From contig NC_133770.1 of the NCBI RefSeq assembly GCF_003597395.2, positions 30,194,646 to 30,258,645 of the forward strand: 64,000 nucleotides of DNA, given 5' to 3'. Each line of letters opens with the position of its first letter. Within the stretch, counting starts at the first letter, position 1. Shown here one piece after another: positions 10,266 to 23,783 of this stretch. Below the pieces are notes generated by a model, which was not told the origin of the DNA, ran no database searches, and saw only the letters and a program-made list of their open reading frames with translations. Source of the stretch: Chelonoidis abingdonii. Taxonomy: Eukaryota > Chordata > Testudines > Testudinidae. The position numbers were made by a program, and so were the translations under genes.

Positions 10266-13200
10266 ATGAGAAGGCATGGTGGGGAGAGGAGGACCAAGAC
10301 TCCATCTAGTCTTCACCCATTTGCTCCGTTCTGAGCACCATTCATCCTCAGAGGGGTAGTAAGGAAGTGAGCTGAGAAATGCCTATTTGCTTTCTTTTTT
10401 TGGGGTGGTGGGGAGGGAAGGGGAAGGTGAGGAAGTTGAGAAATTAGCTATATAATCAAGTTATCAACCTGAGAACAAAACTCACTTTAAACTAGCCATT
10501 TACGAGCTTTAAAAAGTTTTTTTTTTTTTTTTAAAAAGTGACTTTAAGATAAACTTTCCTAACATGCCAGGGTATTGGTTTGTTTGAATGAGAGTATGAA
10601 AACATTTAACATTTTATTTTCTTCAGCAGCATGGAAGTGTTCTTGGTTACTTGATAAAACATAACACTCATATTTCAACAAAGTAATATTCTTCCCAGAA
10701 ATAGACTTGAAGATTTTGATACCTGCTGTCCCCAGGACTGAAAAGCCAGGAAGCTAAGGAGCGATGGATAAAGACACATACATTTTACATATGCCTCACT
10801 GCTGCTTATGAAGTGTTGCACTTAATAAAATATTGAGATCCTTGAAAAACCCATGGGAAGTTTGTGTGAGAGAGAAGCAGCAGTGTTTTGTAACCAGTTC
10901 CAAGTGGTATAGAGTGATCTCAATCTTAGAAGCGGACATGCTGGAGCAGAGCTATGAGCTCTTTGAAAATAAATTGTAGCAATTGTTCCTTCTAATGTAA
11001 ACTTTTGTAATGCTAATTAAAAGGCACATAGAAGAAAATTGCTGTTCTTACAAGTATGGAATGGTCTTAAATTGTTTCCCCCCCTCATTAGGAATAACAG
11101 TAGTACTATTTTGCCATTTATGACTGTAATGTTAATAAATAAAGAGCCTTGTCTTGATGCAATTCTTTTAATTATTATTAATGTAGCTCCATAACAAATA
11201 ATCCTAAACTATAGATAACCTTTCTGGTTATCTCTATAGACACGTATTTTAGACATCTGCAGGCTATTGCTGACCTTGTTTTGAAGTAAATTTGATGATG
11301 ATGATGATGATGATTTGATGTGACTGGTAAATGTGATAAAACTACTCACTATTTTGTACAGAAGTGTAACAATGTGCTCCCAAAGTTTTATCTGTAACTT
11401 GGCACACATAATAACAAACAGTACTACAGTTGTCACCCATGTTAGATTCCATACCTCTGAAAGTCAAACTATCCACCTGAAGTGTAATACGTTAGCTCAG
11501 GGTTGAGTCAGTGTGCTTCTAGAGATTATTACATATGCATTCTGTAGTGTCTATTACTGTCCTTTTGATTGCCCAGACTTCACTCATTGAGGCTTCAAAG
11601 CTGTCAATTCAGCAGCATTCATGAGCATGGTGAATTGAGACATTTTATTAATTTTTTAACATTAGCTTTATGTAATATGTTGAGAAAAGAGTGTACATCT
11701 GGGTATATTGCTTAGATTATCCACTATCAGTGTCAAGTCATGTCTCCATGCCCATGAGCAATATAGAATCATACTTAGAATTTGTGTTTAGTACTTTAGT
11801 TATAAAAGCTTTTCTTTTCTCCTTATAAATGCTTTTATTAAAAACTCAAACTTTCCAAATCAATGACAGAATATGTTGCAGATGGGGGCTGAAATATCCA
11901 ATATGTCCAACTCTGGTTTTGAAGGTAAATGGGAAGTTGAGTGTCTAACTTCCTTGGACTCTTTTTGAGTTTGTGTATTTTAAGTCCCGCTTTTAGCTCA
12001 TGAGTAATGAATAGACGGCATTGCAAGAACCTAATGCAATACAGGGAATGCTTGAAAGTGTTTTGCTTTTGGTGGTGTGGGCAGAGAGCTGTCAGTTTCC
12101 CCCAGTAATTTTTCAATATTGCTAGGGTCATTGAACTTTTATACCATCTTCTCTTTGGCTCCATAGTGTCTATATTCCCCAATGAATAGACATGTATATA
12201 GGCAGCTTTTATCATGTGGCCACAAGGGCAAGTAACCAACCTGTTCAGAGGAGACTGACAACATTGTCTGTTGAACTTGGTGCTGCTAATGTGCTTAGAA
12301 AAGATGTTTCGCAGCTGTGAAATCTTGTTTATTCTGATCCATGGAATGAAAGTGCCAAAGCAGTTATGACAAATCTGAATCTACAGTATTTTTCTCTTGG
12401 GGTGTGTGTGTGTGTGTAATGGATGAATATAACATGTTATAATTGGTTATGGTAAGTATTTTGTTATGGAAATTAGTATTTTAAACAGAGAATCTAGGAG
12501 TTGTGAGAGCTAGACTAACAATACAGTACACAATTCAGAATAACAGAAGAGGTTGGATGGTGTAATCAGCTAATATATCTTTCTTTTAGATCTGTAAAAC
12601 AGAGGCCTGGAGTGAAAAGCATTGGGTGGAATAAATGCAAGGCATAAATGGAAACACCTCACTATGACTATCATTCATATGGTCTGGTTTTACTAACGCA
12701 AAAGCTCAGTGAAATTTAATTTTAAACTTGTAATTTCAAATGCTTACAGAAAACAAATGTTAATTTCTGTCAGTTCACATCAAATGACTTGTAAAGGTTG
12801 GTATGTCACATGTCAAGGATCTGAAATCCTATTAGAAAGGAGGTCAAAGGTCAGACAAATGTTTAACAAGGGAACTTGTAAGAGTACTGAATGGCTGCAA
12901 ATAGGATTTAAAATCCAGACTCTTTTCCCTGAATGTAGAATCTGTAGATCACTAAGTTTGAATTTGAAAACATTCTGTTTTCCAGTAACATTTCTGCACT
13001 CTACAGTCAGACTGCAATTTGTGTGCAATATTACCAATGAGAATTAGTCACAAGAATTTTGCTGACAAAAAATCCGTTAATCAAATAGTCTACCTCAGAG
13101 AGAGGGAAAGAGCCAAACCAGTGCTCATTTCAGCCCTTGACAGGAGATCAAAGCAGGGACACATGGTCTGTTTGTGAAGAAATGACTGACATGTCCACCA

Positions 13201-13317
13201 ACTGGTGGATTCTGTCCATTGTTCTAGTGCTACAGAACAGATGTTGAACTTTTCCCACTCTTTCCAAGTTGTCTTCCCTCCTTGCTTCCCAGGAACTGTG
13301 ATTGAGAGCTGGCTCTC
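10266..13317. other. Intron spacer with simple repeats
   Basis: Poly-T at 10518-10532, a GAT repeat at 11294-11313 and a GT repeat at 12402-12417 are visible. An open frame of about 130 codons on the minus strand near 11838-12239 has no recognisable domain or coding bias and I do not call it. Otherwise nothing is recognised. Confidence 0.4.
11294..11313 (+). repeat. (GAT)n microsatellite
   Basis: Six to seven consecutive GAT units, uninterrupted. Confidence 0.9.
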
Positions 13318-13320
13318 TAA

Positions 13321-13619
13321 GCGCATGTTGACACTGCAGAAAAAAGACCCATAACAGCAACTTACAGAGCCTGGGTCAGTTGACTTAGGCTCATGAGGCT
13401 TTTGGTAAGGGGTGCTAAAAATAGCAGTGTAGATGTTTTGGGCTTGGTCTGGAGCCTGGGCTCTGAAACCCAGCGAGAGGGTGATCTCAGAGCCTGGGCT
13501 CCATCCTGAGACTGAAAGTTTATACTGCTATTTTTAGCCCATTAGTGCAGGGCTAAGTCAGTTAACTCTGGCTCGGAGACTTGCTGCCACAAGTTGTTCT
13601 TTGCAGTGTAGACGTACTC
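13321..13619. mobile_element. Fold-back PIF/Harbinger-like MITE, 299 bp, TAA TSD
   Basis: Termini GCGCATGTTGACACTGCAG and CTTTGCAGTGTAGACGTACTC are inverted repeats. TAA flanks both sides (13318-13320 and 13620-13622). The inner arms also pair: GCTAAAAATAGCAGTG on the left with CTGCTATTTTTAGCCC on the right, and GCTTGGTCTGGAGCCTGGGC with GCCTGGGCTCC. Almost the whole element could form one long hairpin. It is non-coding. Confidence 0.8.
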
Positions 13620-13864
13620 TAAGGGGTCACGGTCCTCAGTCCTGACCTGTGCCTGAATCAGGTGACTGAGGGTCCTGGGGTGGCAGTCTGAAACTATGCC
13701 TGCTATAAGAGGGGCTGGCTTTCTCACAATTTAAGAAAGATCTGGTGTGAAGTTCTCCACAACAGTATGCAGGAGGATAGCTGCCTGTGTATAGCACAAG
13801 TGCTGCTGCAAGTGTCTACAGTACAGCTACAGTGATGAAAGGTTCAGAATTGGTAGTTAAGGTG

Positions 13865-13990
13865 ATGGAAGAATTCTTTTGTCAACCCACTAGTGTCTAC
13901 TACATCTCTTGGGGTGTGACTACGCAGAGCAATGTAGCTAGGTTGACCTCGGTTTTAGGTGTAGCCCAATCCTACTGTACACGTGGGAGT
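13865..13990. mobile_element. Relic of a reptile TCTACAC-type MITE
   Basis: The string AGAATTCTTTTGTCAACCCA followed by GTGTCTACTAC, then AATGTAGCTAGGTTGACCTC, resembles a palindromic MITE that also left a relic at 29417-29545. It is diverged and its ends are not defined. Confidence 0.4.
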
Positions 13991-14445
13991 AGCAGAGCTC
14001 CCTGAGTGGAGAGAGCTGGGCTACAGAAGCCCAAAAGGGGCTTACTGGAATAAAACCAATGAAGGGACTTGGTTAGGAAGAGCTTGAGGAGAGCCAAGTG
14101 GTGGGGAAGAAACCTGGTAAACGAGGTGGAGTAACCACAGGAAGGAGGAAGGGGAGGAATTTGAGGAGGAGAATGGATGGACACTTCTCTGTATTGGGTC
14201 TGAGGCTGTAACCAAGAGTGGAGGGAGGGTCTGTGTTCACTTATATCTCATCAGCACCATATGTGGGTGGGGCAGAAGCCCCTGTGATCCACGGGGGAAA
14301 AGACATAAACTTGGAGGTACAGAAGTGATGAACCCTGCTGCCCAGAGAAGGAACTACTTATGCCTAGGAGGGTGAAGGAACTATTTATATCTTTTGTATT
14401 TTAATAAACAAGCCCCCCAGATGGTGAATGCTGCTTGAAATATGA

Positions 14446-14476
<31 letters not shown>

Positions 14477-14944
14477 TTTACCAATTAGGGTCATTGGAGA
14501 ATTCATTGGAGAATCAGGGGCAGGGGTGCTGGAACAATTTGTATAACAGGGATGTTGAGAGCCATTGAACCAGATTGTAAACCCCATATATAATGGAAAC
14601 CACTTCAAGTCAGGGAGTGCAGCAGCACCCCTTGTTTCAGCACCTATGATCAAGGGGGAAATTGAGGCCTGGATGACTGAACACTAGGATGAAGTAGACT
14701 GACTCCCTTCCTTCCACCCCCATGCAATCCCAGGGGTTTAACCTCCCAGTTTTCTCACTAAGGGAGCTGCCACTCAGACACTGTCACCTCAGATGGATAG
14801 CTCAGAGCGCAAAAGGTAAGTTCTACATTAGATTGTTTCTTGCAATTCATTTAAACCAGTCCAGATTGTTCTTCCTTATAGTTAGATTTTTTGCTTCACT
14901 CTGGTTAGGTTCCAACTGATAGGGAATAAATAATAGTTAGTCCA
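13991..14944. other. Intron spacer with a TG microsatellite
   Basis: Purine-rich stretch 14030-14180 and a (TG)n tract at 14446-14473 followed by T8. No gene or transposon is recognised. Confidence 0.4.
14446..14473 (+). repeat. (TG)n microsatellite
   Basis: About 14 uninterrupted TG units followed by a T run. Confidence 0.95.
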
Positions 14945-15230
14945 TATACTGCTTTACATCTCCCACACGTTCTTTATCCTTAAAGATTCCTGCAAAGTAG
15001 GTGATATTACAACCTCCATTTTACGAGTGGGGAAACTGAGAGAGAGAAGTTCAAGGCTTAATATTGTAAGGTACTGAGCAGCCTTAACTCTGATTGAAAT
15101 CAGTGGGAAGGTGCGGAGGGCTTGCATTGGTTGTAGAGTTGGACCCTAAGCAATTTGCCCAAGGCCATACAGAATAGTGTTGGAATTAGAATTCAAGACA
15201 TACTGGTTACTAAAACCATGCTATGCTCTA
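14945..15230 (+). mobile_element. MIR SINE, sense, with an internal insertion
   Basis: The core CCATTTTACGAGTGGGGAAA then CTGAGAGAGAGAAGTTCAAG, and the distal part CAATTTGCCCAAGGCCATAC then ATTAGAATTCAAGAC, are MIR. About 90 bp of foreign sequence (about 15058-15150), itself resembling another old repeat, separates the two halves. Confidence 0.75.
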
Positions 15231-16112
15231 TGAAACATAGCTCTTAACAGGTTTTCTCCTTTGAACTTGTTTTTACTACTTATAAATTACTGGCATATTC
15301 TCTAGTTAATCCTTTTAACAAGACATGTGCATAACAAAAGAATGTGCATTTTCTGCTCTCTTTGGAAAACAATACTTTCCCAAAATAAGTGTTTCCTTCT
15401 TGTTGCTGCTTTTCTGTCTCTTACAACTGCTGTACTGTGCTTTTGCCATGATTTGTTGTTTTTGTGGTTTTTTTTAAAATCTAATATGGTCTATAATATC
15501 CACTGGGATAACAATATGTAGCTCTGATAAGAATGCACTTGAAATATTGTGTTCTTTTTTGGGCAGTATTGTTAACTGAAAAGAACAGTTGAGAGAACAA
15601 AAAAAATTGTGGGTTTGGAGGGATCAATTTATGAAAAAAAAGTGGAATATATATAGTATGAAAGGGCAGCTAATAGGGATGAACATAATCTACATTCTTC
15701 AAATACACACTCTAGCGATAGAGAGGAATTATGTAAGACATGTCTCCAAGGGTGTGTCTTCAGAATGTGGCAGCTAACATGTTGGATAATCCTAGTATAA
15801 GGATGCATTGTGGTTTTACCTCAGTTTAGCTGGTTGAAATGAACCCCAGGGTGGGTTGTCATGTTGAAAAAAAACAACTTTTTCCTTGTGTAGGCCAGCT
15901 TTAATATGAAACATGAGCATGTAACTGAGGTGTGTGAAGAACTGGAAAATGTAGGCTAGATACATTTGGTAACAATGAGCTATGTTACGATGTTAAGTGA
16001 GGAGGGAGAAGCCCTGTCCTACTGATTTTTGTTATAAACTTCAGAGAAAAGGCTAGAAATATGCACTGTAAGACCTTTGCTGCACTGCTTGGGAGCTGGG
16101 CTGGATTATATG
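15231..16112. other. Intron spacer, nothing recognised
   Basis: AT-rich. No gene, RNA or defined repeat seen. Confidence 0.4.
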
Positions 16113-16415
16113 CAGTAGAACCTCAGAGTTACGAACACCTCAGGAATGGAGGTTGTTCGTAACTCATAACATTTTGTTCAGGTTCTTACAAAAGTTTACG
16201 ACTGAACATTGACTTAATACAGCTTTGAAACTTCACTATGCAGAAGAAAAATACTGTTTTCCCTATACTTTTTAGTTGTTTACATTTAACACAATACTGT
16301 ATTGTATTTGCCTTTTTGGGGGGTGGGGGTGGGGGTCTTGTGCTGCAGCCTGATTGTGTACTTCCGGTTCCAAATGAGGTGTGTGGTTACTGGTCAGTTC
16401 ATACTTCTGATATGC
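16113..16415. mobile_element. Tigger/mariner-like MITE
   Basis: The left end CAGTAGAACCTCAGAGTTAC is followed by GAACACCTCAGGAATGGAGG and TGTTCGTAACTC. The right end is eroded (GTCAGTTCATACTTCTGATA). I recognise the interior (TTGACTTAATACAGCTTTG, CTGATTGTGTACTTCCGGTT) as a reptile mariner-type MITE. A G/T-rich low-complexity patch lies at 16318-16338. Confidence 0.7.
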
Positions 16416-19400
16416 TTTTTTGAGTGCTTTGGAAATTTGATAAGTGGAGAGTGACTTAGAAAGCTGGTGCTAAAGTCACCAAAACTCTTGCAGTCAGTTC
16501 TTGTTTGTGCTGCTGCCTGTCAAACGAAACAGCAGAAGTTACATCCAATCAATGTAATTCATTTATTTTTGGGCTGGAGGCCATTTCTATAGCCATTCTT
16601 GTTCCCTAGCGGTAGTGAGTATGAGTCACTTTCAAGGGTGACAAGCCAAGGAGTGGGAGAAATGGTGTGTGACATTGTTTTCCTTCTTTATGGTATGTGC
16701 AAAACACCAGAAAGGTGTGTGGTTTCTCTTAAAATTATTCTTCTTTTTTTCCTTAGAAATATCATTGTTAGGGTTTGTCTTCCATACTATTTGTGTGTGT
16801 TGGGCACTTTCCAGCCTGTAATTGAAGTGAAGAAGTTGAATCTTTAAAATAAATCTGGAAAAGAAAATTAAATGTGCCTTTTTGGCACCTTTCTATAGGA
16901 GCTGTCAAATATTCTCCAAAAGTAACTCTTTTTTGCCTGTTTATTCCTCAGTGTCAACTTAGGTGTTTACTGGTAGTGCTGGATGACTGACTGACTTGTG
17001 TGTTGAGCTTTCTCAGCTCTAAGCTGAAGGGGTTGAGATGTTGAACCTCCGACATAAAGCTTTCTTCTGAATTGTTTCTTCAGATATTGAAGTTAACGCT
17101 CTTATTTAACCTGCGCACAACCCACCCCTGGTCAAGTTCCAAATAGTGTGAATAAAAATTACTTCCATAAATCAAGTTTCACTTGTATTATTTTTGTGAA
17201 GTCCTTTTACCACCTCTCTAGTTATCCAGAGAACCTTACAGGGTAAACAAGACCTGAATTTCTGATATAAAAAATAAGCCAAATAAATAACAGTCATAAC
17301 CAATTTTATATATCATAAATGAGCAAAAAAAGTAGGATTTTTTTCTTTTCAGATGAAATTGTGAATTACACATTTCTTGTGAGCAGAGGCCAACTGGGAA
17401 AATCCAAAAAGCTTCTAATATATGGTTTTTCATAGAAATAACATTGAAGAAGTAAGTGATGGCCGGTGTAGGTATTTTTGAAGTTTCCAAGTGAACTAAA
17501 AGAGGGCAAGGGAGAACACTATGAAAATCACTTAATCAGCATTAATTGGGAAATAGAAAAGAATGAATGTCTTAACCCAAAACCCCACATCGTATTTGTG
17601 CACCGGGGACTTCTTTTTTTAGTGGAAGAATATAGTGCGTAACAGAGAGAAAATTATTTTTAAAAAATGCATTTAAATTTTAAAGAGCCAGATGATAATA
17701 GCATTCAGACACCCCAGGGCATGTTCAGTGTTTAATTAATATATACCTTGGATGGTTGAAAGCCCTTTGCCTGTGGCTATATGCTTCCCAATACACCAGA
17801 GAGCTCTATTAATAGACCAGTAAAACAGGCTTTGACATGTCATGGTATATTAGCTTATGGGAATGTGGTGATGACCAAGGGAGAATGTTATTTCTGGCAT
17901 GGCTTTTAATGGTTCAAGTCATCTTCTATGTGTGAAGTGAGGGCATTAATATTGAATGGATGATGGATTGTATACATTTTAGTAATTAATATGACAGCTA
18001 TGTTAGTGCTAAATCTTGACTCCTTCTCTCTCCAGATGCTAAAGGGAAAAGTAGGTGCAAAGAACTTGCAGAGTCTGGCTGCTGACAATGGGGAGATAAG
18101 GTGGATGGCAGGCAGTTATCAATGCCAGATGCCCTACAAGGACATCTGTTTATATGGATGTCTCAGCTGATGAGGGGGAAGTGCTGTCTGTTTCTTTTGT
18201 ACAGGAGTAGCACACTCCCTTGTCTAGAACTTTATATCTTTTAAAGGCATATTGCTTCCCAGCTGCTTTTGGTGGGGTGATGCATGTTCCTCTCTTCAGC
18301 TCTGCCCCACAATAGGCATAAAATATGCCTGTAGTGTGTTATGAAATATATGTATATTTTACATTGAGACCTAATCTGTTTTAAATACTCAGCTACTTAT
18401 TAAAATTAACTTGGACAAATATTGTATTATATTGGCGGCTCCCATGTATTTGTGAAAAACATGATGTGATTATATAGAATACCATTTTTTAAATTATTTT
18501 GGTTAACATATAACAGAAAACTTTGTCTATGTGAGGTTAGAGTAGTGAGAATGTTCTTGCTCTTTCAATATCAAATGTTCTCTCCATTCCTTGAAAGATT
18601 AAAATGCATTGAAGCTTGTGACCATTTTGCTGAGCAAAGCATTATGAACTTTTCATGGTAAGAGGCAATAGTTGTCACATATTCTATAATGTGTTAAATA
18701 CGCTTAATTAAAAACTGGTATTCCCAAGTCTATTGCTTCAGGTTCTTCTCTTGCTGAGAGATATCATTTGTCTCCTATACCTGCCAGCATTTTAAATCTA
18801 TAAATAGGGATATTTATGGAGTTAAATGGCATGTCCCCATTTTCTTCCAAGGAAATACATTTGACTGGGGAAACTTTGGAGGATATAATGGGGAAAATGA
18901 ATGGGTTGCTTGCTCTAAAAGTGGAGGAGGGTTATTTTCCCTAAACGGGCCTTTGACATGTATGTCTCATCAGCACCTGATCTGGGACAGAGATACTTCC
19001 TTCTAGCCTTCATCAATACTGAACATCTAACCATTAAAAACTTACAATATTTAAAAAAAAAAGAAAAAAAGCTAACCATTTACTCCTTTTTTTTTTTTTT
19101 TTTTTTTTTTAAAGAAAAGTCAGGTTTGTGTTTTTTATGTAGAGAAAGGAAATTTAGAGAAGTAAATCTAAAAAGATAATGAGCAAATTGGAGGATGCAA
19201 AAAAAGTAAACCGCTCACATACTCTGAGTCCCTTTGTAATTCATCCTGTAATTTCTTTGGCAGCAGTTCCAGAAATAGTCTTGCTGCATTTCAAAATCAT
19301 CCCCCTTTCCTTGAGCACAAACTAATAGCCTTTTCATTGGAGGAAATGCTGTACTCATGAGCATAAAATACCACAGAGAAATAGCAGAAGGGAAGGCACT

Positions 19401-20019
19401 TGTCCAGCATGACAGAATGCATATAATTGATTCTCACAAGCGGAATTGATTCATTGTAAGTACTTTTTAAGCAATTCCATTATCATCTAAATGTCACTTA
19501 GCAAAAACAAAACTCTGCCAGTGGAGGTCTAGTAAAAATAATAGTGTGAGTGGATCCCAAAGACATCTCATCAGCAAAGTAGTTTTGGCCTAAATGGGGA
19601 CAACTAAGAGCTGATTCTACAGAAGACTTCCCTTTCCTTGTCCCCATTTTTTCACCTTCCCCCTCAAGGCTCCAGTCAACACCTCAACCTTCATTTATTT
19701 ATCATGAACCATTTACACTTTCGTAGTCCAGTGACTGCATTTGTGTGTGTTACATACTGTGATTTCTGTTTACACATACACACACAAGGGTAATGGTGGG
19801 AATGTCATGTTACTATTAGCATGAGACTTAGTATTATTTCTGTTTCTAGAGTGTAGTCCCAATGAAATTCATGTAACTAAATAAAGTAAGATTCCTTTTA
19901 AGTAACCATGCCAACATATAAAACTACCTAAGAATATTTAGGTTGCCAGGTCAAGCACTCAGAAGTTAGGTAATCCCAGAGTCTAGGTTGCCAGTGCAAT
20001 TCTGCCTCCTTGTGCATAA
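16416..20019. other. Intron spacer with poly-T
   Basis: AT-rich sequence with an interrupted poly-A at 19050-19070 and a poly-T at 19087-19110. No exon or well-defined transposon is recognised across 3.6 kb, so this is one of the largest apparently unique blocks in the window. Confidence 0.4.
19087..19110 (+). repeat. Poly-T tract
   Basis: About 24 uninterrupted T residues. This could be the antisense poly(A) of a small retroposon, but no body was recognised beside it. Confidence 0.8.
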
Positions 20020-20105
20020 ACATTATGATGGGGAGGGTGGAATCAGGACTCCATTGAAATCAATGGCAAAACTCCTGTTGACTTCAGTGGAGTCAGGATT
20101 TCACC
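20020..20105. repeat. Old palindromic repeat
   Basis: ACTCCATTGAAATCAATGGC and TTGACTTCAGTGGAGTC form inverted arms, a layout seen in several old amniote repeats. Confidence 0.45.
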
Positions 20106-20561
20106 CGGAGTGGCAGAGGAAGGGATAGAATTCAGTTCTTAGTTTCCAGCCTTGAATACAAATGAACACCCTTGCTGCTTGTATAACTCTCTCCTGTGTT
20201 TATTATCTATCCTGTATATTGAATGAAGCAAGGATCCTGTAGAATAAATAATATGTGAACATATAATTGAAGACTGCAGCATCATGTATACATAGAAGGG
20301 AGCAGGATTGCATATACACAAAGAATAGAGGTGCTGTCTGTAATTGGAAAGATTGTCTTTTCCACCAACAGAAGTTGGTCCACGTTGTCTCTGTACACAC
20401 AGAGGCAGTCTTCTGCTTCACTCATAGCAATTTTATCCTTCCTTAGTCCTCAAGGTACATGCATGCTCCGTTTTTGTCAATGCCAGGTGGAAGAGCTCTT
20501 ATGGCTGCTTATGGGTGCTCCTTAGGGAGTGGAGCCATCCTGTCCTGCCAGTTCCCTAGGA

Positions 20562-20872
20562 CAGGGGTAGGCAACCTATGGCACGGGTGCCGAAGGTAGC
20601 ATGTAAGCTGATTTTCAGTGGCACTCACGCTGCCTGGGTCCTGGCCACCGGTCCAGGTGGCTCTGCATTTTAATTTAATTTTAAATGAAGCTTCTTAGAC
20701 ATTTTCAAAACCTTATTTACTTTACATATAACAATAGTTTAGTTATATATTATAGAGTTATAGAAACAGACCTTCTAAAAACATTAAAATGGATTACTGG
20801 CACACGAAACCTTAAATTAGAGTGAATAAATGAAGACTCGGCACACCACTTATGAAAGGTTGCTGACCCCTG
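20562..20872. mobile_element. hAT MITE, 311 bp, perfect 8-bp TSD
   Basis: The ends CAGGGGTAGGCAACC and GGTTGCTGACCCCTG are inverted repeats. Both flanks carry CCCTAGGA (20554-20561 and 20873-20880), an exact 8-bp hAT duplication. The interior contains CACTCACGCTGCC and AACATTAAAATGGATTACTG, which I recognise from a common turtle hAT MITE whose typical ends are the same. It is non-coding. Confidence 0.92.
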
Positions 20873-20880
20873 CCCTAGGA

Positions 20881-23783
20881 TCACTCAGATGTTGCTAGTG
20901 TCTCTCTCATCCTACTCCCCTGCAGGGTCTGTGGGGCTCTTCTTGTCACACTGTCTCTACTTGAGTGAACTGCCTTCTCCCCACACCAATGGGGGCGTGG
21001 GGGGTGTTGAGCAGCTGCTTGGTTCACTCTCCTATCACGCAGTCATAGCTTGAGGGAGAAGAATTCTCTGGTTTCATCATCAGAACTCTGTCCGCTCTTA
21101 TCCCCTCCCATCCCTGGCGTCTTTGTCCTGAATGGATCAGTGCTTGAGAGCCTGCAATCCATGCCTTCCTCTCCATCTCACTCTCTTTGCATGTTCCCTG
21201 TGTCTTTTTTCCCATTCCCCAGGATCTTTGCCTGCACTTTCATTCCACTCGTCCTCCCCATAGAGCATCTGTTACCTTTCCTATCTTGCCTTGTGTCCCC
21301 CACCAAAAAAATGAAACAAAACCTGACATATATCCAGGATTTCTAGATCTGTGTCTTTCACCAGGGTCTCTGTCTGTCCTGTATCCCCAGCAAGGGCCTT
21401 TGTATCTTCCCCTATATCTATCCTCAGATCTGTTTGCTTGTAGCCTCCTTCCCATAGGAAGAAAGTGGTCTAGAAATCAGCTAAGCATAGAGGAGCTGTG
21501 TCCTGCTTAAGGTAACCCATGCAGGGGCTCTGCGCAGTACCTCACTTATCCATGCCCACTGAAGAGCTGAACTGACTGAGAGAAGCAGAAGGGTTGGGCA
21601 TGCTGCTAGGAGGAAGCTCTAGGGGGAAGTAGGTGGATGCAGATCTCCATTTTCCCTTTTCTTATGCCAATATCACCAATGGTCTTCAAATGCAGTTAGT
21701 CTAGCAGGCCCCAAAGCCTTATTGCATTTCCTGCTCACCAGCCTTTGCATGGGAATGTTAGTGTTTTCAAAATAAGTACATGTTTTTTGTGCCTGTAACA
21801 AATAAGAACAGTTATCACTTTAATTTGGGGATAGTATTTAAGGAGTTAAGTTTTATTTATATAACACAAAAGTGCGAAGTCCTAGAATTACAGTAAGCTT
21901 GTTGACACATGCATAACATTTTAACAAGGAAGTCTTTGCTGGCAGAATGAAAAAAATGACTTTGGGGGTGGGTAAAATCATTTGATTAAAGTATTTGAAA
22001 TAGAAGCAGAACTGCTACATAAATAAATATATTCAGATGAGACAAGTGATTTAGAAAGCTTGGGTATGTTTTGTTTTCCAGTTGGCTGAATCAGGAGAGT
22101 ATGGAAATAAGTGTCCAGCAATTTGTACAGAATTCTATGAATGCCACTAACAGCAAAAATCAATCTCTACAAAATACAGGATCGTTCTTCTGTTTTATTG
22201 TAATGGATCCAACAACTTCCCATGAGCTGGCTGAAAGATAACTTAAAAGTTACCAAGTGTGTGAATCATTAGTCACTAATCCTTTTTAATGTTTTTTGCC
22301 TCAACGTTAACTTGGCCTCAATTTCTATATTAAATGATTTGACAACCCAAAAGACTTTACATCATTCTTGTGTGTGGAACTATAAAGATCAGCTGCTTCT
22401 GTACTCTACTATATGTAGCTATAACTATATCTTTCTTTTAGAGTATCTCCATTTCTGCAGTTACTCTCTCAATTAAGTTACATAATTATACACAATATAT
22501 GAATTATATCCAATTTTAAAGTCTATTTTAGAGTAAGGGAAACATCAGCAAGAGCATAGGGTATGGATGAAAACAAACCAAAACATTAAAAATATTCTGG
22601 CTATAGATTCACGTCCTTTCATTGTGGAATGTTTGTTTCTCTTGCTTTGAAGTAGTAACTGAAATCACTTTGAATGGATAAAAGATGGTCTATTTTCATT
22701 GGCACTTTTATTAAGAATATCTGCTTTGCTTTTTGTAAGGTCTTGTAGCTGTTTCCCTTCACTGATGTATAATAGAGACCCTGTTTTCTACTGTAAGAAC
22801 ACAACAGGAGGGCTGTTGTTGTTTTCCTTCAGCAATATAAGCAGAATAATTTTAGAAAATGTAGTGCTGTTTCTGGGTTCTGTCCCCCTCTCTGTTGTAG
22901 ATAAAGGATATACTTAAAAAAGGAAGGGAAAGAGAGAAAGCAGTGGGCCATGTTTCCCGCTTGGCAAGTGTGTCGGAGGAACCGTCAGCTACTCTCTCTT
23001 TCTTTTCTCTGATTGAAGCTCTGTTAATTTTTTGTTACATTTAAAAAAAAAAAATTGAGAAATGAGGAAGGTCTGACCAAAACCAGTCAGAGCAGTCTGA
23101 GGAGTCTCATGTGAAATAAGGCATGTGAAGCCCCAAGCAAATTTCTGTAACTCCCATGTCATATGTTTCTGGTGGGTGCTGACAGGGTTCAGCACATGTG
23201 GCACAGCTCGGGTACTTGTGGTAGAGTTATAGGAATTTTGCTCACTGGAAGATCAAAATGAGGGTGCAAGGAAGATGCCAGTTTCAATAACTGGTGCAGG
23301 TGCTTGCTTGCTTTAAACTGCTTTATCCATCAAGGCCGGTGCACCCTTTCTTCTCACCTGTCCTCATCTCACGCTGGGCAGGTTTTGGACTCTTCTGTGA
23401 CTTCTGACTCCTACCTTAAAAATTGGACCTCCTTGTCTACTTCTATTTTGAGGCCCAGTTGCATACACTGGCTGCCTACCATTGCTGGAATTCTAGATTT
23501 GACACTATCTGAAGGGTCATCTGTGAGTGGGGTGGGGAAGCTGGTGCGGTGATTTACTCATCTGTTTTTGTCCGGATCCTGCGATGATGGGTTTCATATA
23601 CATTTCTTGTTGGATACATACAGTGTACACACATTGATCTTTAAACTGACAGTTGCACCCCCCTCCCCCAAAACAACAACAAAAACCCATACACACAACT
23701 TTTTTGTGGTGATGGCTGTGGGGCTGCTAGCAATACAGGTGCCTGTACCTGGAATAGGGTTTGAAAGGACTGCCCTTCAAAAA
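20881..23783. other. Intron spacer; pyrimidine-rich block at 20.9-21.5 kb
   Basis: From about 20885 to 21510 the + strand is pyrimidine-rich and somewhat GC-richer than its surroundings. It yields open frames on both strands but has no domain I recognise. From 21640 to 23780 the sequence is AT-rich with nothing identified. Confidence 0.35.

Noticed and set aside
11838..12239. 133-codon open frame on the minus strand
   Set aside because: AT-rich, no domain, no splice context and no coding-like amino acid composition.
19087..19110. Antisense processed gene or SINE tail
   Set aside because: No retroposon body or duplicated flanks found next to the poly-T.
20900..21510. Pyrimidine-rich block with several open frames
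   Set aside because: Low-complexity composition accounts for lack of stops; no protein family or exon signals recognised.
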